From the NCBI RefSeq assembly GCF_000834635.1, contig NZ_JXQV01000012.1:62001-126000 (forward strand): a DNA stretch of 64,000 bases, read 5' to 3'. Shown here in pieces: positions 28,920 to 39,000 of this stretch. Below the pieces are notes generated by a model. That model was not told where the DNA came from. It was given only the letters and a program-made list of their open reading frames with translations, and made no database searches. The first letter of the stretch is position 1. Every line of letters begins with the position of its first letter. The translations under genes were made by a program, and so were the position numbers. This DNA is from Agrobacterium tumefaciens. GTDB lineage: Bacteria > Pseudomonadota > Alphaproteobacteria > Rhizobiales > Rhizobiaceae.

Positions 28920-29483
28920 TTAGGCGCGTTGCGGCAACAATGGGTATCCGGCCATAACGGCCCGGCCTGCGAGCGCTGCCAGCACGGCCTTGACGATATC
29001 GCCCGGAATGAAGGCCATCGACCCAAGGAACGCCTTCTCAAACCCGATGCCGGTGGCGAATGCGAGATAGCTGATGCCGAAGGCGTAAAGCGTGACCACG
29101 CCTCCCGCAGTGCTCGCGACAAAGAAGCCGCCGAGCTGCGCGAGAGCCGACTGATCCCTGTTAACAAGGCGCTGCGCGAGCGCGCCGGTTACCAGTGCTG
29201 CAAACACCCAGCCAATCAGATAGCCGGTTGTGGGCGTGTAGAAGATAGATAGACCACCGCGACCGCCCGACAGAACTGGAAGGCCGATAGCGGCAATGAG
29301 AATAGTGAGGAGAACCGCAAGCGCGCCGCGTTTCGCACCCAGCACGACACCTGCCAGCATGACGCCCAGCGATTGCGCGGTAATGGGCACGGGAATGAAG
29401 CCGAGCGGAATGGGCGGCAACAGGCCAAGTGCGATGATGATGGCCGAAAACAGCGAAATCAGAACGAGGTCACGGGTCTTCAT
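28920..29483 (-). CDS. bioY: Biotin transporter substrate-binding subunit BioY
   Basis: 187-residue integral membrane S-component of the biotin ECF transporter. Family features: GFIPVPITAQSLGVMLAGVVLG, then RGGLSIFYTPTTGYLIGWVF, and FIPGDIVKAVLA near the end. Start at ATG 29483; an upstream TTG (29489) is less likely. It is the third gene of bioM-bioN-bioY, 18 bases after bioN. Confidence 0.95.
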   Translation of the reverse strand: MKTRDLVLISLFSAIIIALGLLPPIPLGFIPVPITAQSLGVMLAGVVLGAKRGALAVLLTILIAAIGLPVLSGGRGGLSIFYTPTTGYLIGWVFAALVTGALAQRLVNRDQSALAQLGGFFVASTAGGVVTLYAFGISYLAFATGIGFEKAFLGSMAFIPGDIVKAVLAALAGRAVMAGYPLLPQRA

Positions 29484-29501
29484 TCTCAACAGGCTTTCTC
29501 T

Positions 29502-30122
29502 TTATAAATCAGAAAACGAGGTTTGGCCTCTGAAACCGCGTGCGTCAATGGCATCGGCAATCGCATCCGCGTCCTTCAACGTCATAATGATGAGCGGAAC
29601 AAGAATTAAGTGTGGCTTCGTCTCTATTCCGCGAGCCCGGTGCGCGTCGCGCAATGTATGGTAGCGGCTGATGACTTCCGGCACGAAGCGCACGACCAGA
29701 CCCACGGCAAGCCCGACATCCGCTGCTTTTGCAAGCCCCAGCCTTTCCAGAGGGCGGAGCGCAAATGTGATTTCATCCATAAACTGCGAGATGCTGACGC
29801 TGGCCGTGATCGCCGTTGCAAGCAGCGTCAGGGCGGTGAGCCGTAGCAGGGTAATCGTCGCATCGAGCGGTGAGATCAGCGCAAAGCTGACGAGCGCGAT
29901 GACGGCTATGGTGAGCAAGACCGGACGAAGCCTGGCCACCGTTTCTCTCCAGCCAAGACGAGCCTGAGCAAGAACGAAAGCTGCCACGCACAGGGCCGCC
30001 AAAAGAAGCACCGGCTGTCGCGTCATAAACAGCGCGATGCTGAAACCGGCAAGGCCGATTAGCTTGATGCGCGGGGAGAGCCGGTAGAGCCACCCCGTTC
30101 CTTCAACGTGAAGGCTTTTCAT
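29502..30122 (-). CDS. bioN: Energy-coupling factor transporter transmembrane protein BioN
   Basis: 206-residue EcfT-type protein. Several hydrophobic helices are followed by the coupling-helix motif HTLRDAHRARGIETKP and a second Ala-Arg-Gly site at DAIDARGFRG, which contact the ATPase. The start ATG overlaps the bioM stop (ATGA), and bioY follows. Confidence 0.93.
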   Translation of the reverse strand: MKSLHVEGTGWLYRLSPRIKLIGLAGFSIALFMTRQPVLLLAALCVAAFVLAQARLGWRETVARLRPVLLTIAVIALVSFALISPLDATITLLRLTALTLLATAITASVSISQFMDEITFALRPLERLGLAKAADVGLAVGLVVRFVPEVISRYHTLRDAHRARGIETKPHLILVPLIIMTLKDADAIADAIDARGFRGQTSFSDL

Positions 30123-30799
30123 GACAGCGCCAGTTCGCGGTAGAGCCTGACGGCGTCACCGGGTGATGTATCGGCGTGAAGCCTGCCCTGATGAAACACC
30201 AGAACGCGGTCAAAACTCTCCAGCAAGGGCAGGTCATGGGTGATGACGATGAGATCCTGTTCCAGCCCAGCCATCGTGCGCTCCACCAGCGCCCGGTTCT
30301 TCAAGTCCAGCTGGTTTGTCGGTTCGTCCATGATGAGAATTTTTGGGCCAGTAATGGTCAGCGCCGCCAAAGCGCAGAGCTGCAATTCCCCGCCGGAAAG
30401 CTCATGCGCCCGCCGCTTCGCCAGATGGTGGATATCGAAGCGATGCAGCGTTGCATCCACTGCCGCATCAATGGCAGCCTTGTGCATGCTCCTGTTCTTC
30501 AGCCCAAAGGCGATGTCGTCGCGTATGATCGGCAGAATGATCTGGTTTTGCGGATTTTGAAAAATGAAGCCGACATCGCGCAGGACGGCAGGGCCATCGG
30601 CCACAGTATCCAGCCCGTTGACGCTGACCCGGCCACATGTGGGCTTCGTCAGACCGTTGATCAAACGCGCGAAGGTGGTCTTGCCCGAACCATTCAGCCC
30701 GATAACGCCGATGCGCCGCTCTGTCAGCAATAGCGAAAGCGGCTCCAGCGCCACTCGCCCTTCAAAGGACACACCCGCATTGTGAAAGCCTATATCCAA
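30119..30799 (-). CDS. bioM: Energy-coupling factor ATPase BioM
   Basis: 226-residue ABC ATPase. Walker A is GLNGSGKTT, Q-loop FIFQNPQNQI, signature LSGGELQLCALAALTI, Walker B ILIMDEPTNQLD and the H-loop VITHDLPLL. No ATG exists near the 5' end; a TTG at 30799 has GAGGG 6 nt upstream, so I chose it over the TTG at 30805, which touches that signal. It is the first gene of bioMNY. Confidence 0.92.
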   Translation of the reverse strand: MDIGFHNAGVSFEGRVALEPLSLLLTERRIGVIGLNGSGKTTFARLINGLTKPTCGRVSVNGLDTVADGPAVLRDVGFIFQNPQNQIILPIIRDDIAFGLKNRSMHKAAIDAAVDATLHRFDIHHLAKRRAHELSGGELQLCALAALTITGPKILIMDEPTNQLDLKNRALVERTMAGLEQDLIVITHDLPLLESFDRVLVFHQGRLHADTSPGDAVRLYRELALS

Positions 30800-30824
30800 A
30801 ACCAACCCTCAAAATTCCAAGCCT

Positions 30825-30834
30825 CGTTCTATAA
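30825..30834 (-). promoter_or_regulatory. Weak BioR-like half-palindrome upstream of bioM
   Basis: CGTTCTATAA matches the right half of the TTATMKATAA BioR pattern fully and 7 of 10 positions overall, 26 bases before the bioM start. The degenerate left half makes this tentative. Confidence 0.2.
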
Positions 30835-30911
30835 CCATATGCCCCGACAAACAAAATAAGGAACAAAAAAAGAACGTTGATTTTCGAGCGGCGCGACCCT
30901 AGGCTTTTGCC

Positions 30912-32096
30912 ATGGCGATTCTGATTTCGAACGAAGCAGCGAGACGCATCTTTCTGTCCCGTCAGGGGCTGTCGGGGCCACCAGGCCGCGCCATGGACAA
31001 GGCTGATCTGCTGGATCTGATCACCGATCTCGGTTTCGTGCAATTGGATAGCATAGCCACGGTCGAGCGTGCGCATCACCAGATCATCTTTTCCCGAAAC
31101 CAGACCTATAAGCGTCAGCACCTCACAGACCTTCTCGAAAAAGACCGTGCGCTTTTCGAACATTGGACGCATGACGCGTCCATCCTTCCCACAGAATTCT
31201 ACCCCTATTGGAAACACCGCTTCCGCCGCCGTGAGCCGGTCATTCTGGAGCGATGGCGCAAATGGCACGGGGAGGGGTTTGATTCCGCTTTCGAGGAAAC
31301 CTATCGGCGGATTGCCGAAGGCGGTCCCGTCATGTCACGGGATATGAAGGCGCAGGGGCATCAGTCCGGCGGCTGGTGGAACTGGCATCCGTCCAAGACG
31401 GCGCTGGAATTCCTGTGGCACACGGGCAAGCTTGCCGTCTCAGGAAGGGTGAATTTCCAGAAGGTCTATGATCTTGCCGAGCGCGTCATTCCGCCAGAAC
31501 ATCATGACCTTGAAGTGCCCCACGACGAATTTATCGACTGGGCCTGCCGTCAGGCGCTGTCGCGGCTCGGCTTTGCGACATCGGGGGAAATCGCGGCGTT
31601 TTTCGATATTATCACACCGCAGGAAGCGAGAGAATGGGTCGCGAACCACCGCGATGAACTCTGCGAGGTCACGCTTGCCCATTCCGATGGCGGCAAGGAC
31701 CGCGCCTCTTACGCCTTCGCAGGCTTTACGGGCGATGAAGCGGTGGCGCCACCCCAGCGCATCCGGGTGCTGAGCCCGTTTGATCCGCTGTTGCGCGACC
31801 GTGCCCGCACGGAACGGCTGTTCGGCTTTTTCTATCGCATCGAAGTCTTCGTGCCGGAAGCCAAGCGACAATATGGCTATTATGTCTTCCCGTTGCTGGA
31901 AGGTGACAGGCTGATTGGCCGCATCGACATGAAGGCAGACCGCAAGAACGGCACGCTGGAGGTGAGGCGTCTGTGGCTTGAAAAAGGGGTGCGCGCATCA
32001 ACCGGCAGGCTGGAAAAGCTGGATGCCGAGCTGAACCGGTTGGCGAAATTTACCGGTGTGGAACGTGTTTGCTATCTGGATGGTTGGCTGGGTTAA
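30912..32096 (+). CDS. Winged-helix DNA glycosylase of the YcaQ/AlkX (HTH_42) family
   Basis: 394 residues. The N-terminal region has the catalytic-site pattern Q-x-D (VQLDSI, residues 44-46) that separates YcaQ/AlkX enzymes from AlkZ with Q-x-Q. Later motifs are RAHHQIIFSRN, HWTHDASILP and FDPLLRDRARTERLFGF, all typical of the family. Related enzymes unhook DNA interstrand crosslinks or remove alkylated bases. The gene is divergent from bioM and overlaps the convergent TetR gene stop by four bases. Confidence 0.88.
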   Translation: MAILISNEAARRIFLSRQGLSGPPGRAMDKADLLDLITDLGFVQLDSIATVERAHHQIIFSRNQTYKRQHLTDLLEKDRALFEHWTHDASILPTEFYPYWKHRFRRREPVILERWRKWHGEGFDSAFEETYRRIAEGGPVMSRDMKAQGHQSGGWWNWHPSKTALEFLWHTGKLAVSGRVNFQKVYDLAERVIPPEHHDLEVPHDEFIDWACRQALSRLGFATSGEIAAFFDIITPQEAREWVANHRDELCEVTLAHSDGGKDRASYAFAGFTGDEAVAPPQRIRVLSPFDPLLRDRARTERLFGFFYRIEVFVPEAKRQYGYYVFPLLEGDRLIGRIDMKADRKNGTLEVRRLWLEKGVRASTGRLEKLDAELNRLAKFTGVERVCYLDGWLG

Positions 32097-32641
32097 ATCG
32101 CCTCTTTTCGGACCGCAGCCAGAACGGCGTCGATGGCCCGCTCCATGGCTGCCGGATCGTCGAACACGGCGAGTAACAAGGTTGCTCCTTCCAGAGTTAC
32201 AAGGGCATCCGTGGCGAGGATGGATGCAGCATCACGCGGCATTGCCTTTTCCAATATGTCGGTCATTCGATCGCGGTGAGCCTGAAAAAAGGTCCGCACG
32301 GCTTCCTTGGCAACCGGCGTATCATCCCCGACACCATAGGCCAGATGAAATCCGACACAACGTTTGCGGTCCATGAGGCTACCGGCAATGGCGCGCACAA
32401 CAGCCTCATAGGCCGTGTACCAATCTGAACTGGAAATCTCCGGCCGGGCAAAGGTCTCCTGCAGCGTCAGGCTCAGAACCTCGGGCACCAGCGCTTCCTT
32501 GTTGGGAAATCGCATATAGAGCGAGGCTTTGCGCAAGCCGACCTTATCGGCCAGATCCTGCATGGACGCGCCGACATAACCCTTCTCCCGAAACAGCTCC
32601 CGCGCTTCCTGAATGATCTTTTCCTTGCTGACTTTTGTCAT
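32093..32641 (-). CDS. TetR/AcrR family transcriptional regulator
   Basis: 182 residues. The N-terminal helix-turn-helix is clear: IIQEARELFREKGYVGASMQDLADKVG then KASLYMRFPNKEAL. The C-terminal ligand domain has no recognisable subgroup. It is divergent from an alpha/beta hydrolase gene, and a palindrome in between (32722-32737) is a likely binding site, so it probably represses itself and the hydrolase. Confidence 0.93.
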   Translation of the reverse strand: MTKVSKEKIIQEARELFREKGYVGASMQDLADKVGLRKASLYMRFPNKEALVPEVLSLTLQETFARPEISSSDWYTAYEAVVRAIAGSLMDRKRCVGFHLAYGVGDDTPVAKEAVRTFFQAHRDRMTDILEKAMPRDAASILATDALVTLEGATLLLAVFDDPAAMERAIDAVLAAVRKEAI

Positions 32642-32721
32642 GCCTTACCCAACTCCACTCAAACCGCCCGCCATGGTGCAGCGAACGCGCAATCTATATC
32701 ACGTATTTTTGCTATTTACAA

Positions 32722-32737
32722 ACGACCGATCGGTAGT
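32722..32737. promoter_or_regulatory. TetR-type operator
   Basis: ACGACCGATCGGTAGT has a perfect 10-bp core ACCGATCGGT (32725-32734) and matching AC/GT outer pairs. It sits between the divergent TetR and hydrolase genes, 85 and 67 bases from their starts. Confidence 0.65.
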
Positions 32738-32803
32738 ATTTTGCGGTCGAGAAACGGGCCGCCGGTTCGTGTCGATGTCATCAAAACGATTTTGGAGGCC
32801 AAT

Positions 32804-33658
32804 ATGGCTGTCACTTACAAAAACCAGAAAGTGGGCGAGGTGGATGTCTTCTACCGCGAAGCGGGCGCAAAGGACGCGCCGGTGCTTCTGCTCCTGCACG
32901 GGTTCCCGTCATCCAGCCACATGTTCAGGGAGCTTATTCCGATGCTTGCCGATCATTTCCGCGTCATCGCGCCTGATCTGCCCGGGTTCGGATACACCAA
33001 GGCTCCGGCACGCGGCATCTTCGACTACACCTTCGACAATCTGGCCAAGGTCATCGATGAGTTCACGCAAGCTCTGTCACTCAAGACATATGCGCTTTAT
33101 GTCTTCGATTACGGTGCACCGACAGGATATCGCCTCGCAGCGGCGCATCCTGAGAGGGTCACGGCCATCATCAGCCAGAATGGCAATGCCTATATGGATG
33201 GCTTCAGTGACGAGTGGGGCGCCTGGGAGGCATACTGGCGCAATCCAACTCCGGAAACCCGCGAGGCTTGCCGCGCATCCCTATCGGCGGATGTGATCGA
33301 GAACTGGCAATATAAAACCGGCACGAACCCGCGCCGGTTGGGCCCGGATGGCTATATGCTCGATATCGCGCTGATGGCGCGTCCGGGTGCAGAAGATATT
33401 CAGCTTGATCTCATTCTGGACTATCGCACCAATCTGGAGCGCTATCCTGAGTTTCAGGCCTATTTCCGCAAACACCAGCCCCCGCTTCTTGCCGTCTGGG
33501 GCCGCCACGATCCGGCATTCATCCCGGCTGGAGCGCTGGCGTATAAGCGCGATCTACCGAATGCCGAAATCCATCTGCTGGATACGGGGCATTTCGCGCT
33601 GGAAACCCATTACGAAGAAATTGCCCAGATCATCAAGAGCTTCTTGCGGGCTCTGTGA
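32804..33658 (+). CDS. Alpha/beta hydrolase with Asp nucleophile (dehalogenase/epoxide-hydrolase-like)
   Basis: 284 residues from ATG 32804, behind GGAGG. The oxyanion segment LLHGFPSSSHMFREL is followed by a nucleophile elbow reading FDYGAPTGYR, where Asp102 stands at the place of the usual Ser. The acid is probably Asp236 (WGRHDPAF) and the base His263 (TGHFALE). Asp nucleophiles are found in haloalkane and fluoroacetate dehalogenases and epoxide hydrolases; the substrate here is unknown. The divergent TetR gene suggests induction by a small molecule. Confidence 0.85.
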   Translation: MAVTYKNQKVGEVDVFYREAGAKDAPVLLLLHGFPSSSHMFRELIPMLADHFRVIAPDLPGFGYTKAPARGIFDYTFDNLAKVIDEFTQALSLKTYALYVFDYGAPTGYRLAAAHPERVTAIISQNGNAYMDGFSDEWGAWEAYWRNPTPETREACRASLSADVIENWQYKTGTNPRRLGPDGYMLDIALMARPGAEDIQLDLILDYRTNLERYPEFQAYFRKHQPPLLAVWGRHDPAFIPAGALAYKRDLPNAEIHLLDTGHFALETHYEEIAQIIKSFLRAL

Positions 33659-33664
33659 TCTCTT

Positions 33665-33691
33665 GACACCCCGCAGCATCTGCGGGGTGTC
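33665..33691. terminator. Hairpin between convergent hydrolase and ribB genes
   Basis: GACACCCCGCA and TGCGGGGTGTC form a perfect 11-bp stem with a 5-nt loop. There is no T-run on either side, so it may act as a rho-assisted terminator or RNA stabiliser. Confidence 0.55.
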
Positions 33692-33705
33692 GAAGACGAG
33701 GAATA

Positions 33706-34806
33706 TCAACCGATATCGGTCGAGCTTATCCTGATTCCAAACCCTTCAAGGCCGACATAGTGGCGTTCTCTGGACGTCAGAAGTTTGATCGAGCTGATGC
33801 CGAGATCCTTGAGGATTTGCGCGCCGAGGCCGATTTCCAGCCATTCATCATCGCGCGTACGGGCCTGAGCGTGGTCTTCATCGGGGTCGCGGGATCGTCT
33901 GCGGCCGGATACCTGGCCAACACCGACGGAACCCTCACGAAGATAGATGATGACCCCACGGCCTTCGGCGGCGATCTTTTCCATATAGTGCTGCACGGGC
34001 TGCTTCTTGCCGAAAACATCACCGGCCACATTCTCAGGGTGCAGGCGCACCGGAATATCGACGCCATCCCTGATATCGCCGAAGATAACGGCCATGTGTT
34101 CCATCGGGTCCCAGGGCAGGGAGTAGGTCTGCACTTTGGCGGGGCCGAACGGGGTATCGAGCGTAAATTCCGATTCCATTTCGACCAGCGTTTCCTTGCG
34201 CTGGCGATAGGCGATGAGATCTGCGACCGACACCTGCTTCATGCCGTGGGCCTCGGCGAAGGCCGAAACCTGCGGGCCACGCATGACAGTGCCGTCATCA
34301 TTGACGAGTTCGCTGATGACGCCGATCAGAGGCAAGCCTGCGAGTTTGCACAGATCGACAGCCGCTTCCGTATGGCCAGACCGCATCAACACGCCGCCCT
34401 CGCGAGAGATCAGCGGGAAGATGTGGCCGGGACGTGTGAAATCGGCAGCGCTTGCGTTCGGGTTGGCAAGATTGCGAACCGTAACGTTGCGGTCACTGGC
34501 GGAAATACCGGTTGTCGTGCCGTGTTTGAAGTCCACCGAAACCGTAAACGCCGTGGTGTGGGCGCTATCGTTTTCCGCCACCATGGCGTTGAGGTTGAGG
34601 CGTTTGGCCTCATCCCGAGGCATGGGCGTGCAGACGATGCCGGATGTATGGCGCACGATGAAGGCCATTTTCTCCGGTGTGCAATGCACGGCGGCGACAA
34701 TCAGATCGCCTTCATTCTCGCGGTCGTCGTCATCCATGACCACAACGATTTCGCCAGCCTCGAAAGCCCTGATGGCTTCAACGACACGTTTCTGATCATA
34801 TGCCAT
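33706..34806 (-). CDS. ribB: 3,4-dihydroxy-2-butanone-4-phosphate synthase fused to a degenerate GTP cyclohydrolase II domain
   Basis: 366 residues. The RibB domain (1-205) is intact: MDDDDRENEGDLIVAA, FTRPGHIFPL and RSGHTEAAVDLC. It makes the four-carbon unit of riboflavin. The C-terminal half is GTP cyclohydrolase II-like (HPENVAGDVFG, GLGAQILKDLGI), but the EC-x-TGD cysteine is Asn259, the R-C-D-C cluster is replaced near 270-274 (PVQHY), and the EGRGIG-type active-site loop reads EGSVGVG. It should therefore lack cyclohydrolase activity, as in RibBX-type proteins. It follows aroC after 9 bases. Confidence 0.93.
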   Translation of the reverse strand: MAYDQKRVVEAIRAFEAGEIVVVMDDDDRENEGDLIVAAVHCTPEKMAFIVRHTSGIVCTPMPRDEAKRLNLNAMVAENDSAHTTAFTVSVDFKHGTTTGISASDRNVTVRNLANPNASAADFTRPGHIFPLISREGGVLMRSGHTEAAVDLCKLAGLPLIGVISELVNDDGTVMRGPQVSAFAEAHGMKQVSVADLIAYRQRKETLVEMESEFTLDTPFGPAKVQTYSLPWDPMEHMAVIFGDIRDGVDIPVRLHPENVAGDVFGKKQPVQHYMEKIAAEGRGVIIYLREGSVGVGQVSGRRRSRDPDEDHAQARTRDDEWLEIGLGAQILKDLGISSIKLLTSRERHYVGLEGFGIRISSTDIG

Positions 34807-34815
34807 GCTTGCTTC

Positions 34816-35913
34816 CTATTTCAAACGTCCGGTCTGGCCGCGGTCCCTGAGATAATGATCGGCAACCGTGCAGGCCACCATGGCTTCGCCAATCGGTACG
34901 GCGCGTATGCCAACACATGGATCATGGCGACCCTTGGTGCGCACATCGACATTGTTACCATCGGCATCGATGGACTGGCGCTCGGTCAGAATGGAGGAGG
35001 TCGGCTTGATGGCAAAGCGTGCCACGATGGGTTCGCCGGTTGCGATCCCGCCCAGAATGCCGCCCGCATGGTTGGACAGGAAAATGGGATGGCCATCATT
35101 GCCCATGCGCATTTCGTCGGCATTCTCCTCACCCGTCAGCTCTGCTGAAGCAAAACCTTCACCGATTTCCACGCCCTTGACGGCGTTGATCGACATGAGG
35201 TTTGACGCGATATCCTGATCGAGCTTGGCATAGATAGGTGCGCCAATCCCTGCCGGAACGCCTTCTGCGACAACTTCCACGACAGCGCCAATAGATGATC
35301 CGGCCTTACGGATGCCATCCAGATACTCTTCCCAAACGGGCACCATGGCCGCATCTGGGCAGAAAAACGGGTTCTGGTCGACTTGGCGCCAATCCCAGTT
35401 GGCACGGTTGATCTTGTGTTTGCCGATCTGCACCATCGCGCCGCGAACAGTGAGGCTCGGCACGACCTTGCGCGCCAGCGCGCCAGCGGCAACACGGGCA
35501 GCTGTCTCGCGGGCGGAAGAACGTCCGCCGCCGCGATAGTCGCGAATGCCATATTTCAGATCATAGGTAAAATCGGCGTGGCCCGGGCGGAAACTGCGGG
35601 CGATTTCGCCGTAATCCTTGGACCGCTGGTCGGTGTTCTCGATCATCATGGACACGGGCGTGCCCGTGGTGATCATCGTCTCGCCGTCCTCATCCAGCAT
35701 CACGCCTGACAAGACCTTGACGATGTCGTCTTCACGGCGCTGGGTCACGAAGCGGTTCTGGCCGGGCTTGCGCTTGTCCATCCATGTCTGCACTTCGGCA
35801 AGCGTGAAGCGAATGCCGGGCGGGCAGCCGTCAATGACACAGCCAAGAGCCGGGCCATGGCTTTCGCCCCAGGTGGAAACGCGGAAAAGATAACCGAACG
35901 TATTATGCGACAT
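34816..35913 (-). CDS. aroC: Chorismate synthase
   Basis: Converts EPSP to chorismate, the last step of the shikimate pathway, using reduced FMN. Motifs: the N-terminal [58 protein letters not shown] and the closing [17 protein letters not shown]. Length is 365 residues from ATG 35913; the frame extends 14 codons upstream without similarity. The ribosome binding site is weak. An inverted repeat lies 57 bases upstream. ribB follows after 9 bases. Confidence 0.97.
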   Translation of the reverse strand: MSHNTFGYLFRVSTWGESHGPALGCVIDGCPPGIRFTLAEVQTWMDKRKPGQNRFVTQRREDDIVKVLSGVMLDEDGETMITTGTPVSMMIENTDQRSKDYGEIARSFRPGHADFTYDLKYGIRDYRGGGRSSARETAARVAAGALARKVVPSLTVRGAMVQIGKHKINRANWDWRQVDQNPFFCPDAAMVPVWEEYLDGIRKAGSSIGAVVEVVAEGVPAGIGAPIYAKLDQDIASNLMSINAVKGVEIGEGFASAELTGEENADEMRMGNDGHPIFLSNHAGGILGGIATGEPIVARFAIKPTSSILTERQSIDADGNNVDVRTKGRHDPCVGIRAVPIGEAMVACTVADHYLRDRGQTGRLK

Positions 35914-35970
35914 ATGATCAAACCGAAGCAGCGGCATTCCACGGGTGGAACGCATTTCAAGAAAGAAGCG

Positions 35971-36000
35971 GCCTTTTCATAGGGTAAAACATGAAAAGGC
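35971..36000. repeat. Inverted repeat upstream of aroC
   Basis: GCCTTTTCAT and ATGAAAAGGC form a perfect 10-bp stem with a 10-nt loop between the GGDEF-EAL gene end and aroC. No good T-run follows on either strand, so it could be an operator, a leader hairpin or a weak terminator. Confidence 0.45.
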
Positions 36001-36066
36001 AAAAGCCTTTCTTTCGCGAGTGCGGTTCGCCTGTTTGCAAATCTTCGTAGTCACCGGCCAAGCCCG

Positions 36067-39000
36067 TCAGGAAACCATTTTCCATTTTTCCGCGCTGACG
36101 AATTTCGTGAATTCCTCCGGGGCAAGCGGTTTTGCAAATGCGTAGCCCTGCAGCATGTCGCAGCCCATCTGTCTCAAAATGTGAGCGTGGTCCTGCGTTT
36201 CGACACCTTCGGCTATCGTTTCGACGCCCAGCGAGCGGGCAATATCCACAATCGAACGCACCAGTGACCGCTCTTGCGCCGCATTTGTGATGGGCATGAC
36301 CAACTGCCGGTCGATTTTCAGACGCTTCGGCTTGAGGCGCAGAAGGCTGATGATGGACGTGTGGCCGGTGCCGAAATCATCGATCTCGATGTCGATACCC
36401 ATCGCCTTGATGCGCTCGATATTGCTGGTGGCGATGTCCTCGTTGTCATCGAGAAAAATGGCCTCTACCAACTCGAAGGCGACTTCACCCGGCTTGATCC
36501 GCAATTGCTTGAGGCTATCAATCAGGTGATCGTCATGCAGGCGGCGAACCGAGACGTTGACCGATACGCGCGGCACATCGATGCCCTTGATGCGCCAGAT
36601 TTCCTTGTCCTGCAGTGCGTGTTGCAAAACGATATGGTCGATCGCCGATACGACGTTCAGTTCCTCGGCGATTTTCAGGAATTTGTCCGGGGTTAGAAGG
36701 CCGCGCACGGGGTGGCGCCAGCGTACCAATGCTTCCACGCCGGTCAACGCGTGCGTATTGGCGCAGAATTGCGGCTGGTACCACGCTTCGAACTCGCCAC
36801 GCTCCAGTCCGGCCAGAATTTCGTCAGCGGTTCGCTTGTGGTTGAGAATTTCCGCCTGGAGGTTTTCTGTAAAGAACTCATAGCGATTGCGGCCTGTTGC
36901 CTTGGCACGGTAGAGCGCGAGGTCGGCGTTGATCAGCGTACGGCGGGGATCCGCCGCAATGCCGTCCGAGAAGGCGATGCCGATGGACACACCGCACCGA
37001 CAGGTAAAGCCTTCGAAATCGAAGGGATGGCTGAAAGCTGCGATGATCTTGGATGCTATCATCTTGATGCTGTCCTTATCGGACAGCGGAGAGATCAGGA
37101 TCACGAACTCGTCGCCACCAATGCGCGCGACGGTATCTTCCTGGCGCACGTTTCTGGACAATATGTTTGCCGCATGAACAAGAACGGCATCACCGGCCGC
37201 GTGCCCCAGCGTATCGTTGATCTGCTTGAAGCGGTCGAGATCGAGATGAAGAATGGCAAATTGCTTAGGCCCACCGGATGACAGGGCGTCCAGTGCGCCA
37301 TCCAGCTTGCGCCGGTTGGCAAGGCCGGTGAGGGGGTCATGCAGCGCATTGTGCTCAATGCTGTTTTTGGCTTCCTCAAGCTCGGCGCTTCTGGCTTCGG
37401 CTTCGTCCTTGGCGGTGCTCAACTGTTCGGAGAGCAAGACATCTGCCGTCACATCAAAGGCGATGCCGACGATTTTTCTCGTTCCATCCCGGTTGGTGTT
37501 AAGGCGACCGACAACTTTGACGTGGCGAATACTGCCATCCGGCAAAATAATACGTTGGGTGATCAGGCGGTTGGGATCGTCCGCCGCCCGATTTCCGTCG
37601 CCAAGCGCGCGAGACCGCTCGTCGGGGTGAAGACAGTCGAGATAAGCTTGCCGGGTTATGCGCTTTTCCGGCTCTGGCGGCAGCCCGTAAAGCTCGCACA
37701 TGCGCTCGTTCCAGATGGCCAGGGAATAGTCGTCTGTCGATTCCCATATGCCGCAATTGTAAGATTCCAGCGCCAGTTTCAGACGGCCGGAAAGTTCTTC
37801 CAACTCATGTTCCCGGTTTGAAATTTCCTGCAAGGCAAGTTCGAGTTCAGCATTCTTGATGTCGCTGGTGTCTTTTGCTTCGCGCAATTTCTGCGCCATG
37901 ATCATGTCAGCTGTGACATCCCAGAGAATGCCTGTCGTCTGGTGCGATGCGTCCGGCTTGATGTAACTTGAACCAGCAGACCTCAGATAACGCACCGCGC
38001 CGCCCGGCAGCGCAATTCTGTACACTTCCGATGTGGTTTGTTGACCGGAGGAACAGTTGAAAAAGAACCGAGCCGCCTTCGAACGGTCCTCGGCAACCAG
38101 CGCCGTCAGCCACTCCGTCAACAGCAGGCGCTGTTCAACCATCGGAAAACCATGAAGGCTGGCTGCACGCTCATCCAGATAGCAGCGCGATGTATCGTTC
38201 TCTATTTCCCAGATGCCGATGCTAGAGGAATCCATTGCGAGCTTGAAACGCTGTGACAGCTCAAGGAGCTTGGCTTCGCGCTGGCGGAGCGTCTTGATAT
38301 TGCGGTTTCGTTCGGAAAGAAGCAGCCCCGCAACGATGATCGGTAGCAGCATCGATGTGACAGCGATGATGAGCATCGTGCTCAGCGAACGATAATAGGG
38401 CTTTACCGCATCCCAACCGGTCGCGGGCGTGGCGCGGATTTCCCAGTTGGAGCCGGGCAGGTCTACGGGCAAGACAACCGGGTCTTCGTGCAATGGCTCC
38501 AGAGCCCGGCCCACGACTTCGTTGGTCACGGTATCGCGAATCTCGAAGCGGATATTGTCAGCATGGACTTCGAGCGGAACCTCTGTGTCATATCCGATCG
38601 TTCGGAGGAGCTTTTTCCGGTCAACGACGGCAAGGACGAGATCGTTTTGGGCCGCGGCGACCGATCCAGCAGGCGGCACCGTGACGACGATCATGATGGT
38701 GCTGCCTTCCGATGCCTCAAAAACATGTGTCTCGGGCAATCGATCTTTTTCCGGCAAGGCAGCCAGCTTGGCCAATTGGTCGCTCAGCATCGTGTTCAGC
38801 CGGTCGGTCGGAAAATCCTGCGCCGATTGCGACGCATAAATCTTCTGGAGCTGGAAATTGCGGGCAAAACCAATGGCAATGAAATGATCGGTATGTTGCA
38901 GCTGATAGTCCGTCAGTTTGTCCAGGCTTTGCGGCGCGTCAGCCGAGTTGACGGCGAAATGTCCAAGAGAGGTCAGCGTCGCGACGTCGTTGTGCAGACG

